Assembly: GCA_034440615.1 (NCBI GenBank)
Contig: JAOTOM010004621.1
Span: 214,001-278,000 of the forward strand
From: Ashinkailepas kermadecensis
Taxonomy: Eukaryota > Arthropoda > Thecostraca > Neolepadidae
Reading direction: 5' to 3'
Length of the DNA: 64,000 nucleotides
In this document: positions 34,808 through 45,594 of the stretch, in pieces
How the letters are laid out: each line of letters opens with the position of its first letter
Numbering within the stretch: position 1 is the first letter of the stretch
Notes under the pieces: model-generated
The model's input: the letters and a program-made list of their open reading frames with translations, nothing else
Told to the model about the DNA's origin: nothing
Database searches by the model: none
Made by a program: the position numbers and the translations under genes

Positions 34808-37589
34808 GAAAATGCCCAGAAGATCGAGTCTGCCTGTTTCCTCAAGTGTTGCAGCAACGGAAGAAGAAGTCTCCAGTTCGACGCTTCGGCCCAATCAGAG
34901 CTCTAGGGACTCCACTTCACTACCCCTAGAAACCAGTCATCTCTTGCCTGAGGAGTCGGAGGAGGACAAACACTGCGGCCCAGTGAAAACAGCTGTTTGT
35001 AGTGATGTTGGTGCTTCACCACGTAGTGTTGTCGATTTTCGCTGCTGTGCGGACAGGGTCTGGTGCGCTTCGTTGTTTAGTGTGTTCGTGCCCAGCGTTG
35101 TGACTGTTTGGAGCTTTGGGTGGGCTTTGGTCATGCGTGGGTGGTCTCTGTGTTTGACGATCTCCAGCGTTGTTTCTGGAGTCAGAAACTGCGGCGTGAG
35201 GCCAGCAGCCGTCCGCAGCGCACCACAAGATGACGAACTTCACCTAGGTACACATTCATCGTACCAACCACCTACGCCACTCCCGGATAAAAATAATTTA
35301 CTTCACCACGCGGCTACCAGTGGAGAAAGCTCGGGTAGTTGCATTACTTCTGGCACCCACGGTACGGACACCAACGGCGATGGCACTGAACAATATCGTA
35401 CAAATCGCACGTCTAATCTAAGTAAGTTACCTCTAGACTCAGATATATTGGGATTGCTTGACAAAGGCCCCAATTTTGCGTTAGCTCAAAAAGTAGATCG
35501 TAGCTGCTTGGAAAAGGCAGAATCAGGCGTAGAAAGGGCGATCTATGGTTTGCGGTGGAGGAATGTGAGGGAGACAAAACAGCAAACTGTACCTCAGGTA
35601 CCGCGGGCAGGCTTATCACAAAGCACCTCTAGCACAGGTCATTCAAAGCTTCGCCCCATGTTTCCCGACACTCCTGCATACCAACCACCGAGAGCCACAA
35701 CTCAATTAGAATCTGAGTTGAAAGATTTAAAAACAAAAGTTCTAAAAGCATATAAATATCACAACAAAGCATCGAACAAAAGGTCGGACAATTATGCGAA
35801 ACAGAGGGAAGTACTTCGGGAAATGAAAAACAACGATAATGTAATAGTAAAGCCGTCAGATAAATGCAAAGGATTCGTCGTGCTAAACAAAACGGATTAC
35901 ATTGAAAAGGCCAGTAAAATAACGGACGATTATCAGAGCATTTCTTCCCAACCAAACCCTACCAAACGTCTCGAAATCGAAACATGTACTATTATCAAGG
36001 AAACTTTATCAGGGAAGTTACATAAAGACATAGTGTTATCTCTCCTTCCTCATTCCAGCCGCACAGCGGAATTATACGGGCTCCCCAAAAACCACAAACT
36101 AGAGGTTCCACTGCGCCCTATAGTGTCGGCGAGTGGTGACCCCCTAGACAAGTTATCTTGGTTCTTGAGCAAGATTCTGGTCCAGATACTAGCGTTGGTT
36201 CCCGCCCATCTGACAAACACGGAGTCGTACCTACAGAGGGTGAAAGAAACGTTCCCTACCAAACTTCCGGAAGGCAGTATTGTTTTCACCATGGACGTGA
36301 AAAATCTATATGGCAGCATTCCGATAAAGGAGGGAATAGATGCTGTGATTCGTCTAATCGAGGACAATCTGGATGACATTTGCCTTTTCGGGATTGGGGT
36401 ACAGGACTGTGTGAAATTACTAACACATATTTTCAGCAATAACCTCATACGTTTCGGTAACTCCATGTACAAGCAAACAAAAGGAGTGGCTATGGGTAAC
36501 CGATGTGCACCTCCTTTAGCGATTGCTTTTATGCACCGCCTTGAGTCGATCTTCTTAGCTTCGTATTATTTGAAACCAGCTCTCTACATGAGGTATATAG
36601 ACGATATTTTTGGTGTTTGGACACATGGCTTGGCCTCTCTGCTCGACTTCTTTGCAGAAATTAACCAACAACACTCCAGCATCAAGTTCACCTTAGAACA
36701 CACTGGTCATAGCAGTTCGATTCCTTTCCTTGATACGTTGTTTGTAGTTCAGGCTGATGGGAGCTACAACACCGAACTGTACTTTAAACCTATGGCAGCC
36801 CCCATCATCTTGCACTATGATTCGGCCCACCCGATGGCTACTAAAAAGGCCGTTTTAACATCCCAAATGAGGAGAGCAGCACGAGTCTCCTCCGATACTA
36901 TTTCATGCGAGCGGAGCCTTGCGAAGATGACAACTCTTTTCCTGGAAAACGGATACCCAGCGCATCGGGTACACTCCGCCGCTCGTGCTGTTCACCCTCA
37001 CAACAGGAGTAGGATAAGTGGGCAACGTCGGCATCGAGCGGGTAGTAAACCCAACTATGTTTACATGAGACTTCCATTTGTCGATGACCAGCTATGTCGA
37101 CAGGTAAACGCAGCCATCCGTTCGTCTCATCTAAACCATGTTAGGGTAGCCTGGACTAGCGGACCTACGCTGAAATCTTACCTGGTCCGCTCAGCCCTGG
37201 AAATTCCGCCATGCCCTGCTGGTAGAAGAACGTGCCACACCTGTATCAACGGGCTCAAAGGTAGATGCACGCGAAAAAACGTAGTTTATAAAATAACGTG
37301 CAACCGCTGTCTTGGAATATTTTATGTCGGTGAAACCAAACGTAGTATCAGGGATAGGTACAATGAGCACTTGGGAGATGCCAGACTTCGAAGAGCATAC
37401 ACACCTTTAGGCGAACACATGATCGACAAACATTCCAACATGGAACACAGCGACACTAACACAAACTTCAAAGTAGAAATTCTAGCAACAGCCAGGGACA
37501 ACGCTGATCTAAAGGTCCTCGAATCTCTACACATACGTAATCTACGGCCGCAACTAAACACGCAAACGACGTCTTGGTATATCACTTAA
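34806..37589 (+). CDS. Penelope-like RT with GIY-YIG endonuclease, 5'-truncated copy
   Basis: A 927-codon open frame to TAA 37587-37589. It equals the left copy from the segment VSSSVAATEEEVSSS onward. The first ten or so codons are in another frame because of one extra base near 34836, so the ATG at 34806/34812 is an accidental start. RT motif A (MDVKNLYG) is near residue 494, motif B (GVAMGNRCAPP) near 561, YIDD near 597, GIY-YIG residues VVYKITC near 826 and YVGETKR near 840. All are intact. Differences from the left copy include Y for D after ASY, N for T in SY(T/N)TELY, K for N in GS(N/K)PNY and S for Y in DKH(Y/S)N. It might still give an active core, but lacks the native N terminus. 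Confidence 0.9.
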   Translation: MKMPRRSSLPVSSSVAATEEEVSSSTLRPNQSSRDSTSLPLETSHLLPEESEEDKHCGPVKTAVCSDVGASPRSVVDFRCCADRVWCASLFSVFVPSVVTVWSFGWALVMRGWSLCLTISSVVSGVRNCGVRPAAVRSAPQDDELHLGTHSSYQPPTPLPDKNNLLHHAATSGESSGSCITSGTHGTDTNGDGTEQYRTNRTSNLSKLPLDSDILGLLDKGPNFALAQKVDRSCLEKAESGVERAIYGLRWRNVRETKQQTVPQVPRAGLSQSTSSTGHSKLRPMFPDTPAYQPPRATTQLESELKDLKTKVLKAYKYHNKASNKRSDNYAKQREVLREMKNNDNVIVKPSDKCKGFVVLNKTDYIEKASKITDDYQSISSQPNPTKRLEIETCTIIKETLSGKLHKDIVLSLLPHSSRTAELYGLPKNHKLEVPLRPIVSASGDPLDKLSWFLSKILVQILALVPAHLTNTESYLQRVKETFPTKLPEGSIVFTMDVKNLYGSIPIKEGIDAVIRLIEDNLDDICLFGIGVQDCVKLLTHIFSNNLIRFGNSMYKQTKGVAMGNRCAPPLAIAFMHRLESIFLASYYLKPALYMRYIDDIFGVWTHGLASLLDFFAEINQQHSSIKFTLEHTGHSSSIPFLDTLFVVQADGSYNTELYFKPMAAPIILHYDSAHPMATKKAVLTSQMRRAARVSSDTISCERSLAKMTTLFLENGYPAHRVHSAARAVHPHNRSRISGQRRHRAGSKPNYVYMRLPFVDDQLCRQVNAAIRSSHLNHVRVAWTSGPTLKSYLVRSALEIPPCPAGRRTCHTCINGLKGRCTRKNVVYKITCNRCLGIFYVGETKRSIRDRYNEHLGDARLRRAYTPLGEHMIDKHSNMEHSDTNTNFKVEILATARDNADLKVLESLHIRNLRPQLNTQTTSWYIT

Positions 37590-38024
37590 ATTACATAAAC
37601 ATAAATTATATTTTATGTATTACGCGTTATATTGGATCTATGTCTGTATATGTGCGTGAGTGTATGTATCGATATGTATGTGGACCATCGGCTCGGGCTT
37701 CCTCAGAGGATTCTATCTTGACATAGTTTGTTTCTGGTTTGGAGTTTCTTTAAGTGTCTGCACCACTGAGGAGGCTTTTCTGCATTCCACGTGTCTTTTG
37801 CACGCTTTTTTTCTCGCGTGCTTTTTTTTTTCAATTGCTAAACTTGACATTTTTATATCACTCCTGACGATGGCCCCTGGCCGAAACGTTGAGCAATAAA
37901 GTATAATCCTTAACGTTACTTTTGATGTCAACTCAGCACCTCCTGGTATATTGAAGGTCGTATGCTTTCTTTACACGCAATGTCTAAAACCCAGGAGCAT
38001 CTAAGAGCCATTCTTCGTTGTATT
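34808..38024 (+). mobile_element. Penelope-like element, right arm of palindrome
   Basis: It mirrors 31211-34431 over about 3.2 kb with very few differences, including a small indel just after the hammerhead-like motif (ttgagcaataaag here, ttgagtacctaataaag on the left). It ends at ccattcttcgttgtat (38024). Inverted, 5'-truncated partner copies joined head to head are a known insertion form of Penelope-like elements. Confidence 0.9.
37864..37887 (+). ncRNA. Hammerhead-ribozyme-like motif in PLE (right copy)
   Basis: CTGACGA at 37864-37870, T, GGCC-cct-GGCC, GAAAC at 37883-37887. Identical to the left copy. It lies about 275 bp downstream of the ORF stop, followed by an AATAAA at 37895-37900. 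Confidence 0.45.
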
Positions 38025-38120
38025 AAACCCTAAGGAAAAAATGAATTATTTAATACAACCCCCAAAAAAAAAAAAAAACGAAAAAAAACAAAAATTTTTC
38101 TCCCCAAACACAGAAAGAGA

Positions 38121-38169
<49 letters not shown>

Positions 38170-38209
38170 AAAAAATAAAAATTAAATTTTTAAAAAAAAA
38201 CTAAAGAAA

Positions 38210-38243
<34 letters not shown>

Positions 38244-38395
38244 CATAAAAAAAAAAAAAAAAAAAAAAAAATTAAAGAAAAAAAAAAAAAAAAAACAAAA
38301 AAAAAAAAAAAAACTCTTAAAAAAAAAAACAAAAAAAAAAAATTTAAAAAAAAATATAAAAAAATTTTTAATTTTTTAAAAAATTGCTTCTTAGT
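38025..38395. repeat. A-rich low-complexity tract
   Basis: About 370 bp of almost pure A with scattered T, C and aattttt, beginning immediately after the end of the Penelope palindrome. It does not look like a normal poly(A) tail (too long and irregular). It may be a degenerate tail, or sequencing/assembly noise where the assembler left the palindrome. Confidence 0.8.
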
Positions 38396-39287
38396 GCTGT
38401 AAGACACTATTCATGGTACATGCAATACATAATGCAAGTAACCTAGCGGAAAGCAAAAACCCACGAAACTGAACTCCCCAACGCAAACGCGTAAATCTAA
38501 TTCACTTGGATTCTCGACATGCCCAGACTCTCTGCAGTTATATATAGCTGTGACCTATCGAGAGATACGGGTCCCTCCTGAGTTGCGAGGTATGCTCTGG
38601 CACGCTGTCGATCTGCTGGCTTCCGCAGAAAATCAGGAGCGAAATACGACACTTCACTTCCGAGAACATGCATCAAACCGCGAGAGCTGTACACGGCACT
38701 GTGCCGCTGACGACCGATGGAAGATCATGTAATTCCCGACCGTAGACCGTAGACCGTAGTGTAATTCCCGTTCACTTTGACGTTTACATGCGACGTGAAT
38801 CAGGCCTTTCGTTGACTGCACATTTTTCATTGTCCCATTAATCACTACGTTCCAGGTATTGAGGTGAATTGAGTGTTAGCGCCGTTCCGTGGCTGCTTGG
38901 CTCGATAGGATGACAACTCAGCACTGCTGGGGAGACACTGCAGCGGAGCACGACTGGAACGGCAATTGTCAGCTTCCCCAGCCTCAGGCACATCAATACA
39001 ATAATGCCACTCTGCTCAGTCGCTTCGACGAGAGGGCTCACGACTGTGCATGGATGTGAACTGGCGCGGAACACTCCACACGGCGAACCCTATTAAAGCA
39101 CGCACTGTGTTGGAATGGCTAGCTCATCCAATTTCCTTCTGCAACAATTCACGAACCAATGAACTGTGACACTGCGATTTCCACGCTTTTTGGGGGACAA
39201 ATACCAGCTGCATATTCTGCAGTTTTGAAACTCGAAAATACGCCTGTCGCCGTGATCCTGAACATTGATAACAGTAAAAAAAGAACC
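38396..39287. other. No gene recognised
   Basis: Unassigned sequence; only a tiny triple repeat of gaccgta at about 38739-38760 stands out. Confidence 0.5.
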
Positions 39288-39402
39288 TCAGTCCGAATTC
39301 TTGCTGGGGTGGCTTTATGAACCATGGTCATATTGCTAAGCAGAGCTTGTTGTGTGCACCCTGGCCTCACCACCCAATCCATGGATTCTATTTCAACGAC
39401 AA
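39288..39402 (-). repeat. SINE fragment (3' part), same family as 47478-47800
   Basis: cagtccgaattcttgctggg and the following ggctttatgaacc / tattgctaagcagagcttgttg / cctcaccacccaatcc track the 3' part of the SINE at 47480-47585 and 61355-61440. The tRNA-like head is missing. It directly precedes the endonuclease remnant of the next element. Confidence 0.7.
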
Positions 39403-39439
39403 AATGTTTACTTATTTTACTTTTTTACTCGTTCTTACT

Positions 39440-42400
39440 GTCTAGACCTAGCTGTGGTGACTGAGACCTGGTTGCGACCTAGCACCCCCACGCGTCTAAT
39501 TAACTTCCCTGGTTACCAAGTAAAACGCGCGAACCGGCCCGACTCTAGTGGTTACGGTAGGGTTGGCGATTATCGCCAAGTCAGCGCTAACTATTACCGT
39601 TTTGAAAATGTATACGCCTCCAAACTCGAGTTCTAAACTAGAATCACACTGGGGCAAAGTCAAAGGGAAAAGCGGAAAGTATTTCATTCTGGCGGCAATC
39701 TATCGGCCTCCTCATAACACTCTTCATGCCTTAAATGATGACTTGGCTAAGCTCGAAAGACAGGTTCAATTGGCGACACTGAAATTTACCGGCACTTCTA
39801 CCTCGCAGGTGACCTAAATTCCAACCTCCTCGACACGGCTAATAGCCCCAGCAAAACACACCTGCTTGCGTTCATAAGCAACTATTCACTTACCGTGACA
39901 GTGAAGCGCCCTACATTCGCCACCGACAGTGAAGCGCCCTACATTGGATGTCATCATAACAAACTCGCCCATCTCTGTCGGCGGAACTAGAGTGAGTGTC
40001 TGGCACTAATGCCCTCACAAATTTATCATATGTTCGATTAACCCGTCAGATCCTCACACCCCGTCTCGGGGGGGGGGATAAACACCCCCTCTAATCTCCA
40101 AACTAAGCGTCGCACGAAAACGAAAGAGATGTCATCGGAAAGCGCTCGACGAGTAGGGCCAGACACCACCCCGAAATGCTTTCCCCCAAAAGTGACGTCA
40201 CTAAGGGGCCTATATTTTCACGACTTACATCATGTTTTTGGCTCTGGGGAGTTCATTTTGGGGGAGATTTGCAAACCAAAATTATTTGGAATCAGAAAAG
40301 GAAGACGAAATTGATCAGGGCCATAAAATTGTTGGCCACCAAAAAATCAACATTTTATTTTTTGGAAATTTCACAATTTTGAGTTTTAAAGTTGTCTTTA
40401 ATTTGTATTTTTATAATGGGTAGAGCGGACCGAAAAAACGGTGTTCGAAGTCAACTTGCTCTAATAAAAATGCTTACTTTAGCCAGAATCTCCTATTTTA
40501 ACTCTAATGGGCAAATATGCAAAACTAATATGTAATAAAAAAAAGGAAAAAATACAAAATCCCTCTGGTGCGTTTTGTTGTGTCCCTAAAGATAAGCAAA
40601 CGTTGAAAGTTTCATTATAGTATCTTTATCCGTTAAAGCGTGACGACTGGTTGAACTTTTTTGGAGGTGACCTCACTTGACCTTCACTAACTCGTTGACC
40701 CTAGATGAACTGACCTAAAAAGTTTGACACAACATGTCAAATTGATGTGTCAAAAGGTATGCCAAATTTAAGCGCACTGCCGCGCGCCGTTCTTTCACTA
40801 TTCGCGAAAAACCTTAGGGGAGGTGGATAACAACCCCCCAAGAGACGCCGCGGGTTAAAATAAACAGGCCTGCCTCAGTTAACACCGTGATAAAGTCACG
40901 TTCTTTCGGACGACTGGATACCTCGGAACTGACCCTTGACCTTGGTGAGATCGATTGGGTCCAGGTCACTGGTCGCATCTCAGTAACTGACAAATGGGAC
41001 ACCCTGCTGAGATTGCTGACACCTATTCTCGACGAGCACCTGCCACTCAGAAACATCAAAATTCGGAACCCAATAGCACCACATGTTAGCGAAGCTACGA
41101 AACAGCTCATGCATCGGCGAAATGCAGCTTTGCACTTGCAAGATAGAAACACATACAAAGTACTTAACAGACAAATTCACTCAGCTATTAGAGCTGACTG
41201 CAGGGACGAGATTAGCGGAAAGATAGCTCAAAAAGGCCCATCAGCTGCGTGGCGTGCTATCAAGCCCATTATCGACACCAAAAAAGGCTCTCACAGAGTT
41301 GAACCTCAGGTCCTACCTGAGCAGCTAAATCAACACTTTGTTAGTGTCGGACCTAAAGTATCAGCAGAGGTCAAACGCCAGGCAAACATGTTTGAACATA
41401 CACCTCCCAGTTGCCGGCTATCACGCGTCTTTACCAGCTCATATAAAGTATCACCTATATCCCTCGAACAGCTATACATTTTTGTTTTCATGGACATGAG
41501 AAGCACAGGTGCATGCGGACCCGACGGGATCTGTTTTAAGGTTATCAAATTTCTGTTCTTTTTTATCGGAGAAGTGCTGCTCGATATTATAAACACATGC
41601 CTGACTACAGCTGATATCCCCTCCACTTGGAAACAGTCAATAGTATAACTACCATTCACAAATCAGGAGATCCTTCGGATTCCTCTAATTTTAGGCCCAT
41701 CTCATTGGTTCCGGTTATCACCAAAATCACAGAGAGGGCAGTGCAGAAACAACTTTATCACTACCTGAACTCAAACCACCTACTGGCCCAAACCCAGCAC
41801 GGCTTCAGACCACGCCACTCTACGGAAACCGCTCTCATCTCAGCCACGGACAAAATACTAGCAGCAATGGACCTTTCGGAAGTAGCTCTCCTTTGCACTC
41901 TGGACCTCAGTAAATGATTCAACGTAATAGACCACACCAAACTGCTCACTAAACCAGAACTCCACGGAATCGATACTGACTGGTTTGGGGCATATCTGGG
42001 AGGTCACACGCAGGCTGTTAGCATCTCAGATAAACGCGGAAACAGGCATCTCTCCTCCTTTCTCCCAAACAACATAGGTATTTTTCAAGGCCACTCTTGG
42101 TTTTCACTAGGTCCACTCTTATATTGCATCTTTTCGAACGACCTCAGTTTGCACGTCCCGGTAGCACACGTCACTCAGTTCGCAGACGACACCCAGGTCC
42201 TCATCTTCGGTCACAAATCTGATCTCCACAATATGCTAAGTCAGATGGAGACCTGTCTGAACCAACTCTACGACTACTTCCTGGATAACGGTTTGAAGGT
42301 AAACCCGACCAAAACTCAGCTTCTCACGTTCGGATCGCGTCAAAATCTTCGCAATGTTACCCCGATGCGAGTGTGCTTTAGGGACGCCGTGATAGATGAG

Positions 42401-43012
42401 AGCCATTCGTGTAGGAAACTTGGGGTGACATTTGATCGCCACATATCGTGGGATTCCCATGTAGCTGTTGTGGTCCGCAAGTGCACTGGATTTCTCCTGG
42501 CCCTGAGCCATCTGCGTCACCATCTGCCTACCAGTACCCTCTTCACTATAGTCAATAGCCTAGTTATATCCAATATCCGCTTCTGCATATCTGTTTACGG
42601 CAACGGGTCGGCAGCAAACATCCACAGACTAGACAAGATCATTAACTTCGCCACTAGAGTCGTGTCAGGTCTACGAAAATTTGATCACATTTATGATGCC
42701 CGTAACGAGTTGGATCTCCTCACCGCAGCTGATCTGCATCTATTTCACAGCCTTACTTTGCTCCACAAGATTATTCTGACGGGTGAGCCAACGCACATTG
42801 CCGGTCAAATCACTGCAAACTCTACCCTGCGAAACCGTCATACACGCGCAGACGACCACCTGCACCTGCCAGCCATACACAGAGAGGCGGGCCGCAGAAG
42901 ATTTATCTACTCGTCTGTCTTCCACTATAGCAAACTTCCTACTGAAACACAAACATTGAGGCTGTCTAACTTCAAGAAACATGCACTAGCTTATCTCCAC
43001 GAACAACACTAG
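39440..43012 (+). pseudogene. Endonuclease/reverse transcriptase of second non-LTR element
   Basis: Endonuclease pieces: LDLAVVTETWLRP (about 39443), FILAAIYRPPHN (about 39685), FYLAGDLNSNLL (about 39795). After the insert the frame continues INRPASVNTVIKSRSFG. RT: GACGPDGI (about 41510), NFRPISLVPV, TQHGFRPRHSTETAL, LCTLDLSK then TGA (41915-41917) in place of a conserved residue, FNVIDHTKLL, LGPLLYCIFSNDLSL, QFADDTQVL (about 42178), and a C-terminal GNGSAANIHRLDKIINFATR. The catalytic FADD is intact. Lesions: frame differences in the endonuclease, the 0.8-kb insertion, a frameshift near 41640 and the TGA. Frame is otherwise continuous from 41640 to TAG at 43012. Confidence 0.88.
40038..40858. 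mobile_element. TTAA-flanked non-autonomous piggyBac-like insertion
   Basis: Left border TTAA (40038-40041) then CCCG...cgtctcggggg...cacccc; right border is its inverted counterpart, ggggaggtgg...cccccc...gagacg...CGGG then TTAA (40855-40858). TTAA duplication with TIRs starting CCC is the signature of piggyBac-class insertion. If one TTAA and the insert are removed, the flanking endonuclease frame reads on as ICSIKINRPASVNTV, as expected for the host element. The interior has no transposase; 40660-40750 holds several tgacct/aggtca-type words. Confidence 0.8.
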
Positions 43013-43319
43013 TCACACAAAAAACTTACACAATGGATGTGTGCACACTTTGAGCTCACCTTTAGGCTATCGCTTTCCTATCACTTCTATAAACTACTCG
43101 TTTATAGCTTGTGTTGCAAGCACGGTGTGTGTAGTGCAGATAGTGATATGGGTATTGTATTATGTTGGTGCATGAATGTTTGTTGCGCACCTGCTCCTAC
43201 TATTGACCACAAATATATCATTTCTTTGTAAATATATGTGAGTTATACCCAGACTGTCCATAACAGCCACTGTACGTGGAGGCCATGTATCGTGAAATAA
43301 ATCAATAATAAATGCAATT

Positions 43320-43430
43320 TTGACCGAGAGTTTAACGTGACGTCAATGCACCGGAACGGCCACTCCAGTAGCTCGTCTCCGGCCTTGGTCGCGCTGGTCA
43401 CCGACCAGTCTGGCAGCCGCGGCATTATCC
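43320..43430 (-). repeat. SINE body fragment
   Basis: caatgcaccggaacgg ... tagctcgtctccggccttgg ... gctggtca follows the body of the SINE at 47625-47690 (gatgcaccgacacggtagct, then cgtccccgacc). Diverged and partial. Confidence 0.5.
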
Positions 43431-44316
43431 AGCTTTGAGCATTTGATATACATGATGATGAATCGAATACTCTGAAAGCTGCAAATGGCTGATAAGTGCT
43501 TCGCTAAGGGCGATTGGCCTCGCTCAGCCAGGACCAGCCTAATGAAGCCACATGCGCTGTGAAATTGACAGAATTTTCACATCTACATATGAACCGAGCA
43601 GCTAACAGGCCCGGCATTGTATTTTGGTACTCATTTGTTGATCACGTTTCACATCGATGGGTCTGGACCAGACCGCTCGCCTTGAATATATGCAAACTAA
43701 TTAAGTGGACCACTCTCCCGCCCTAGATTGCGTCCAATTCCAGCCTTCCCAAAGGCGCCACTATGTCGCCAATTGACCCCGCCTGATCTCACCTAATTGC
43801 CTGACTCGGATGCAGAACTGTGGACGATGCAAGTTCATCGCCGTGGCTTAATTTTCACCACACGTCGCCCTGGTCGATGGAAGTTATTTCAAGACAGAAA
43901 GGAATAGAGTATACTGCCCTCACCAGTGCGCCTGCTAACTCAACACCCTTGGCAGCATTACATGACATTCACAGGGCATCAAGAGCGGTCGTCGATATGA
44001 ACACGCGCCGTTGTGCATATCACACAAAAAATACAACGTCCAAAGAAATGGTCGCATTTTATAATAAATGGTGATGTCAGGGTGAAGCCGTGACCAGCAT
44101 TTGACGTGACAACACCTCTCGTGGCAATCCATTTATGCTCAAATTGACTGTCTGCAGCTGCTGGAACGAGTCTTCGACATGACCAGATACAACGAATACA
44201 CGGCAGACACGTCCGTGAATAGACTGATTTACATATGCTTTTAATAGCTAGATCACAACTACACCACCTACCCATTAAGATAATGCATGATGTCAGATTG
44301 TGTGAAATGGATTGCG
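43431..44316. other. No gene recognised
   Basis: Unassigned sequence with short ORFs only. Confidence 0.5.
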
Positions 44317-44443
44317 TGACGTCACGAATTGACGTCACGAAAATTTGATTGGTTTGATGGCTCAAATACCTAGCCTTAAAAGCCTTGGGATGTTCCAAAT
44401 AAATCCACCTTCCAACGGCCGTGATGGATAAGGGCTGTTGTCA
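44317..44443 (+). promoter_or_regulatory. Paired CRE palindromes with inverted CCAAT, candidate promoter
   Basis: Two perfect TGACGTCA sites at 44317-44324 and 44330-44337 (centres 13 bp apart) are followed by attgg (inverted CCAAT) at 44348-44352. An ATG at 44424 has a gtaagc donor-like sequence about 22 bp later. CREB/ATF factors bind TGACGTCA, and CRE plus CCAAT is a common promoter pairing. No downstream gene was identified. Confidence 0.35.
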
Positions 44444-45084
44444 ACGTAAGCAGAACGATCAGCTCACAAAACGAACAAAGGTCTGCTAGTTAGCCAGTGC
44501 AAGTCACCATCCAAACGCAGAGGTCAAGAAAGTCACCAACTTGCCTACGCTGGTAGGTAGCAAGATTGGCCTCAATATTTCACTCAAGTAGCAATTTATC
44601 CATGACGTATTGAAATAAAAAGAAGTGACTGGTCACGAATGCTTTCCACAAAAACTAAAAAACCAGTTCCACACTAACTGGTCGCTTAATTAATACAGTA
44701 CTATTTTGGTACTGAGTATCCGTTTACGAACCATATTATTCCAAGACCCGTCTCTATGTCATTGTATAGAGCAGGATGAATCGCCAACGCGTACTTCACC
44801 AGGTAACAAGTGCTGGTAGCCTTGATTATGTTATTGGGCGTGATATGCACATACAAAACATGTATTGCACATGATAATACATTTCTAGGCCTTTAAATAA
44901 TAAATTAAACTATAATTAGTTGATTTATGGTCATATCAATGAAAAACTAGCAGCAGACACCCCAAAAGAACCATAGTGCAGGAACAAATAACGCCAACGC
45001 GACCGCCAACGTCTGGGTAACGTTACTTGAGTTATCTTGCGCCCGCAGTTCAGTCGGGTCGGCTATTTCAGCGCCGCGTCCCGC
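44444..45084. other. No gene recognised
   Basis: Unassigned AT-rich sequence without repeats or coding signals. Confidence 0.5.
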
Positions 45085-45290
45085 GGCCGTTGTGGCGTAG
45101 TGGTAAAGCGTCGGAATATTATTAGAAGGTCCGTTGGTCGAATCCCGAGCGCGGTGGGCACAAAACTTTTCGTTCTTTTTGCATATAGGGTCGAAAGAAC
45201 GAAAAGTGTTGTGCCCACCGCGCTCGGGATTCGACCAACGGACCTTCTAATAATATTCCGACGCTTTACCACTCCGCCACGCCGCGCAAT
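45085..45290. repeat. Inverted pair of tRNA-like sequences (foldback SINE-like)
   Basis: The left arm (45085-45178) has an exact A box TGGCGTAGTGG (45093-45103) and a B-box-like TGGTCGAATCCC (45135-45146), 30-odd bp apart as in tRNA genes. The right arm (45193-45290) is its inverted copy; the loop is about 14 bp. The arms are about 95% alike. The anticodon region is AT-rich (ggaatattattagaagg), not a normal anticodon loop, so this is a tRNA-derived repeat and not a working tRNA gene. Confidence 0.75.
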
Positions 45291-45594
45291 CTGACCTAAT
45301 ATGTAATATAATATTGTAACATTTTCCCATTGTCTGGTCACATAACATGGCGGCTGTAATGGAAGGATGGTGACAAAATAGTGTATGTTCATTTAAGCCG
45401 GACCCAGGTAGCAGAAAGTGCATGTTTTGTTCTCGTAGGTAGCAGTCTAGAAACATTCTTGACCTCTGTCCAAACGACTTCTCGGTCTCAAACTTACCAA
45501 CGTATGCCAAGACCAATGTTTCCCAACGATGAAATCGAACGCCCGCCTGATATAGCTGCCAGTAAACAAGATGATAATCCAATTAAGCGACCCC

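Larger units (their letters stand above)
39403..43235 (+). mobile_element. Second non-LTR retrotransposon (jockey-superfamily), decayed, interrupted
   Basis: An endonuclease remnant lies at 39440-40037 and resumes at about 40859 after a TTAA-flanked insertion. RT follows to 43012, then a short 3' UTR to about 43235 (ttgtaaatatatgtg). The 5' end is truncated. It is clearly a different family from 12190-15230. Confidence 0.85.

Noticed and set aside
45085..45180. A functional tRNA gene
   Set aside because: A and B boxes are good but the anticodon region is not a normal loop, and an inverted copy follows directly; a tRNA-derived repeat fits better.
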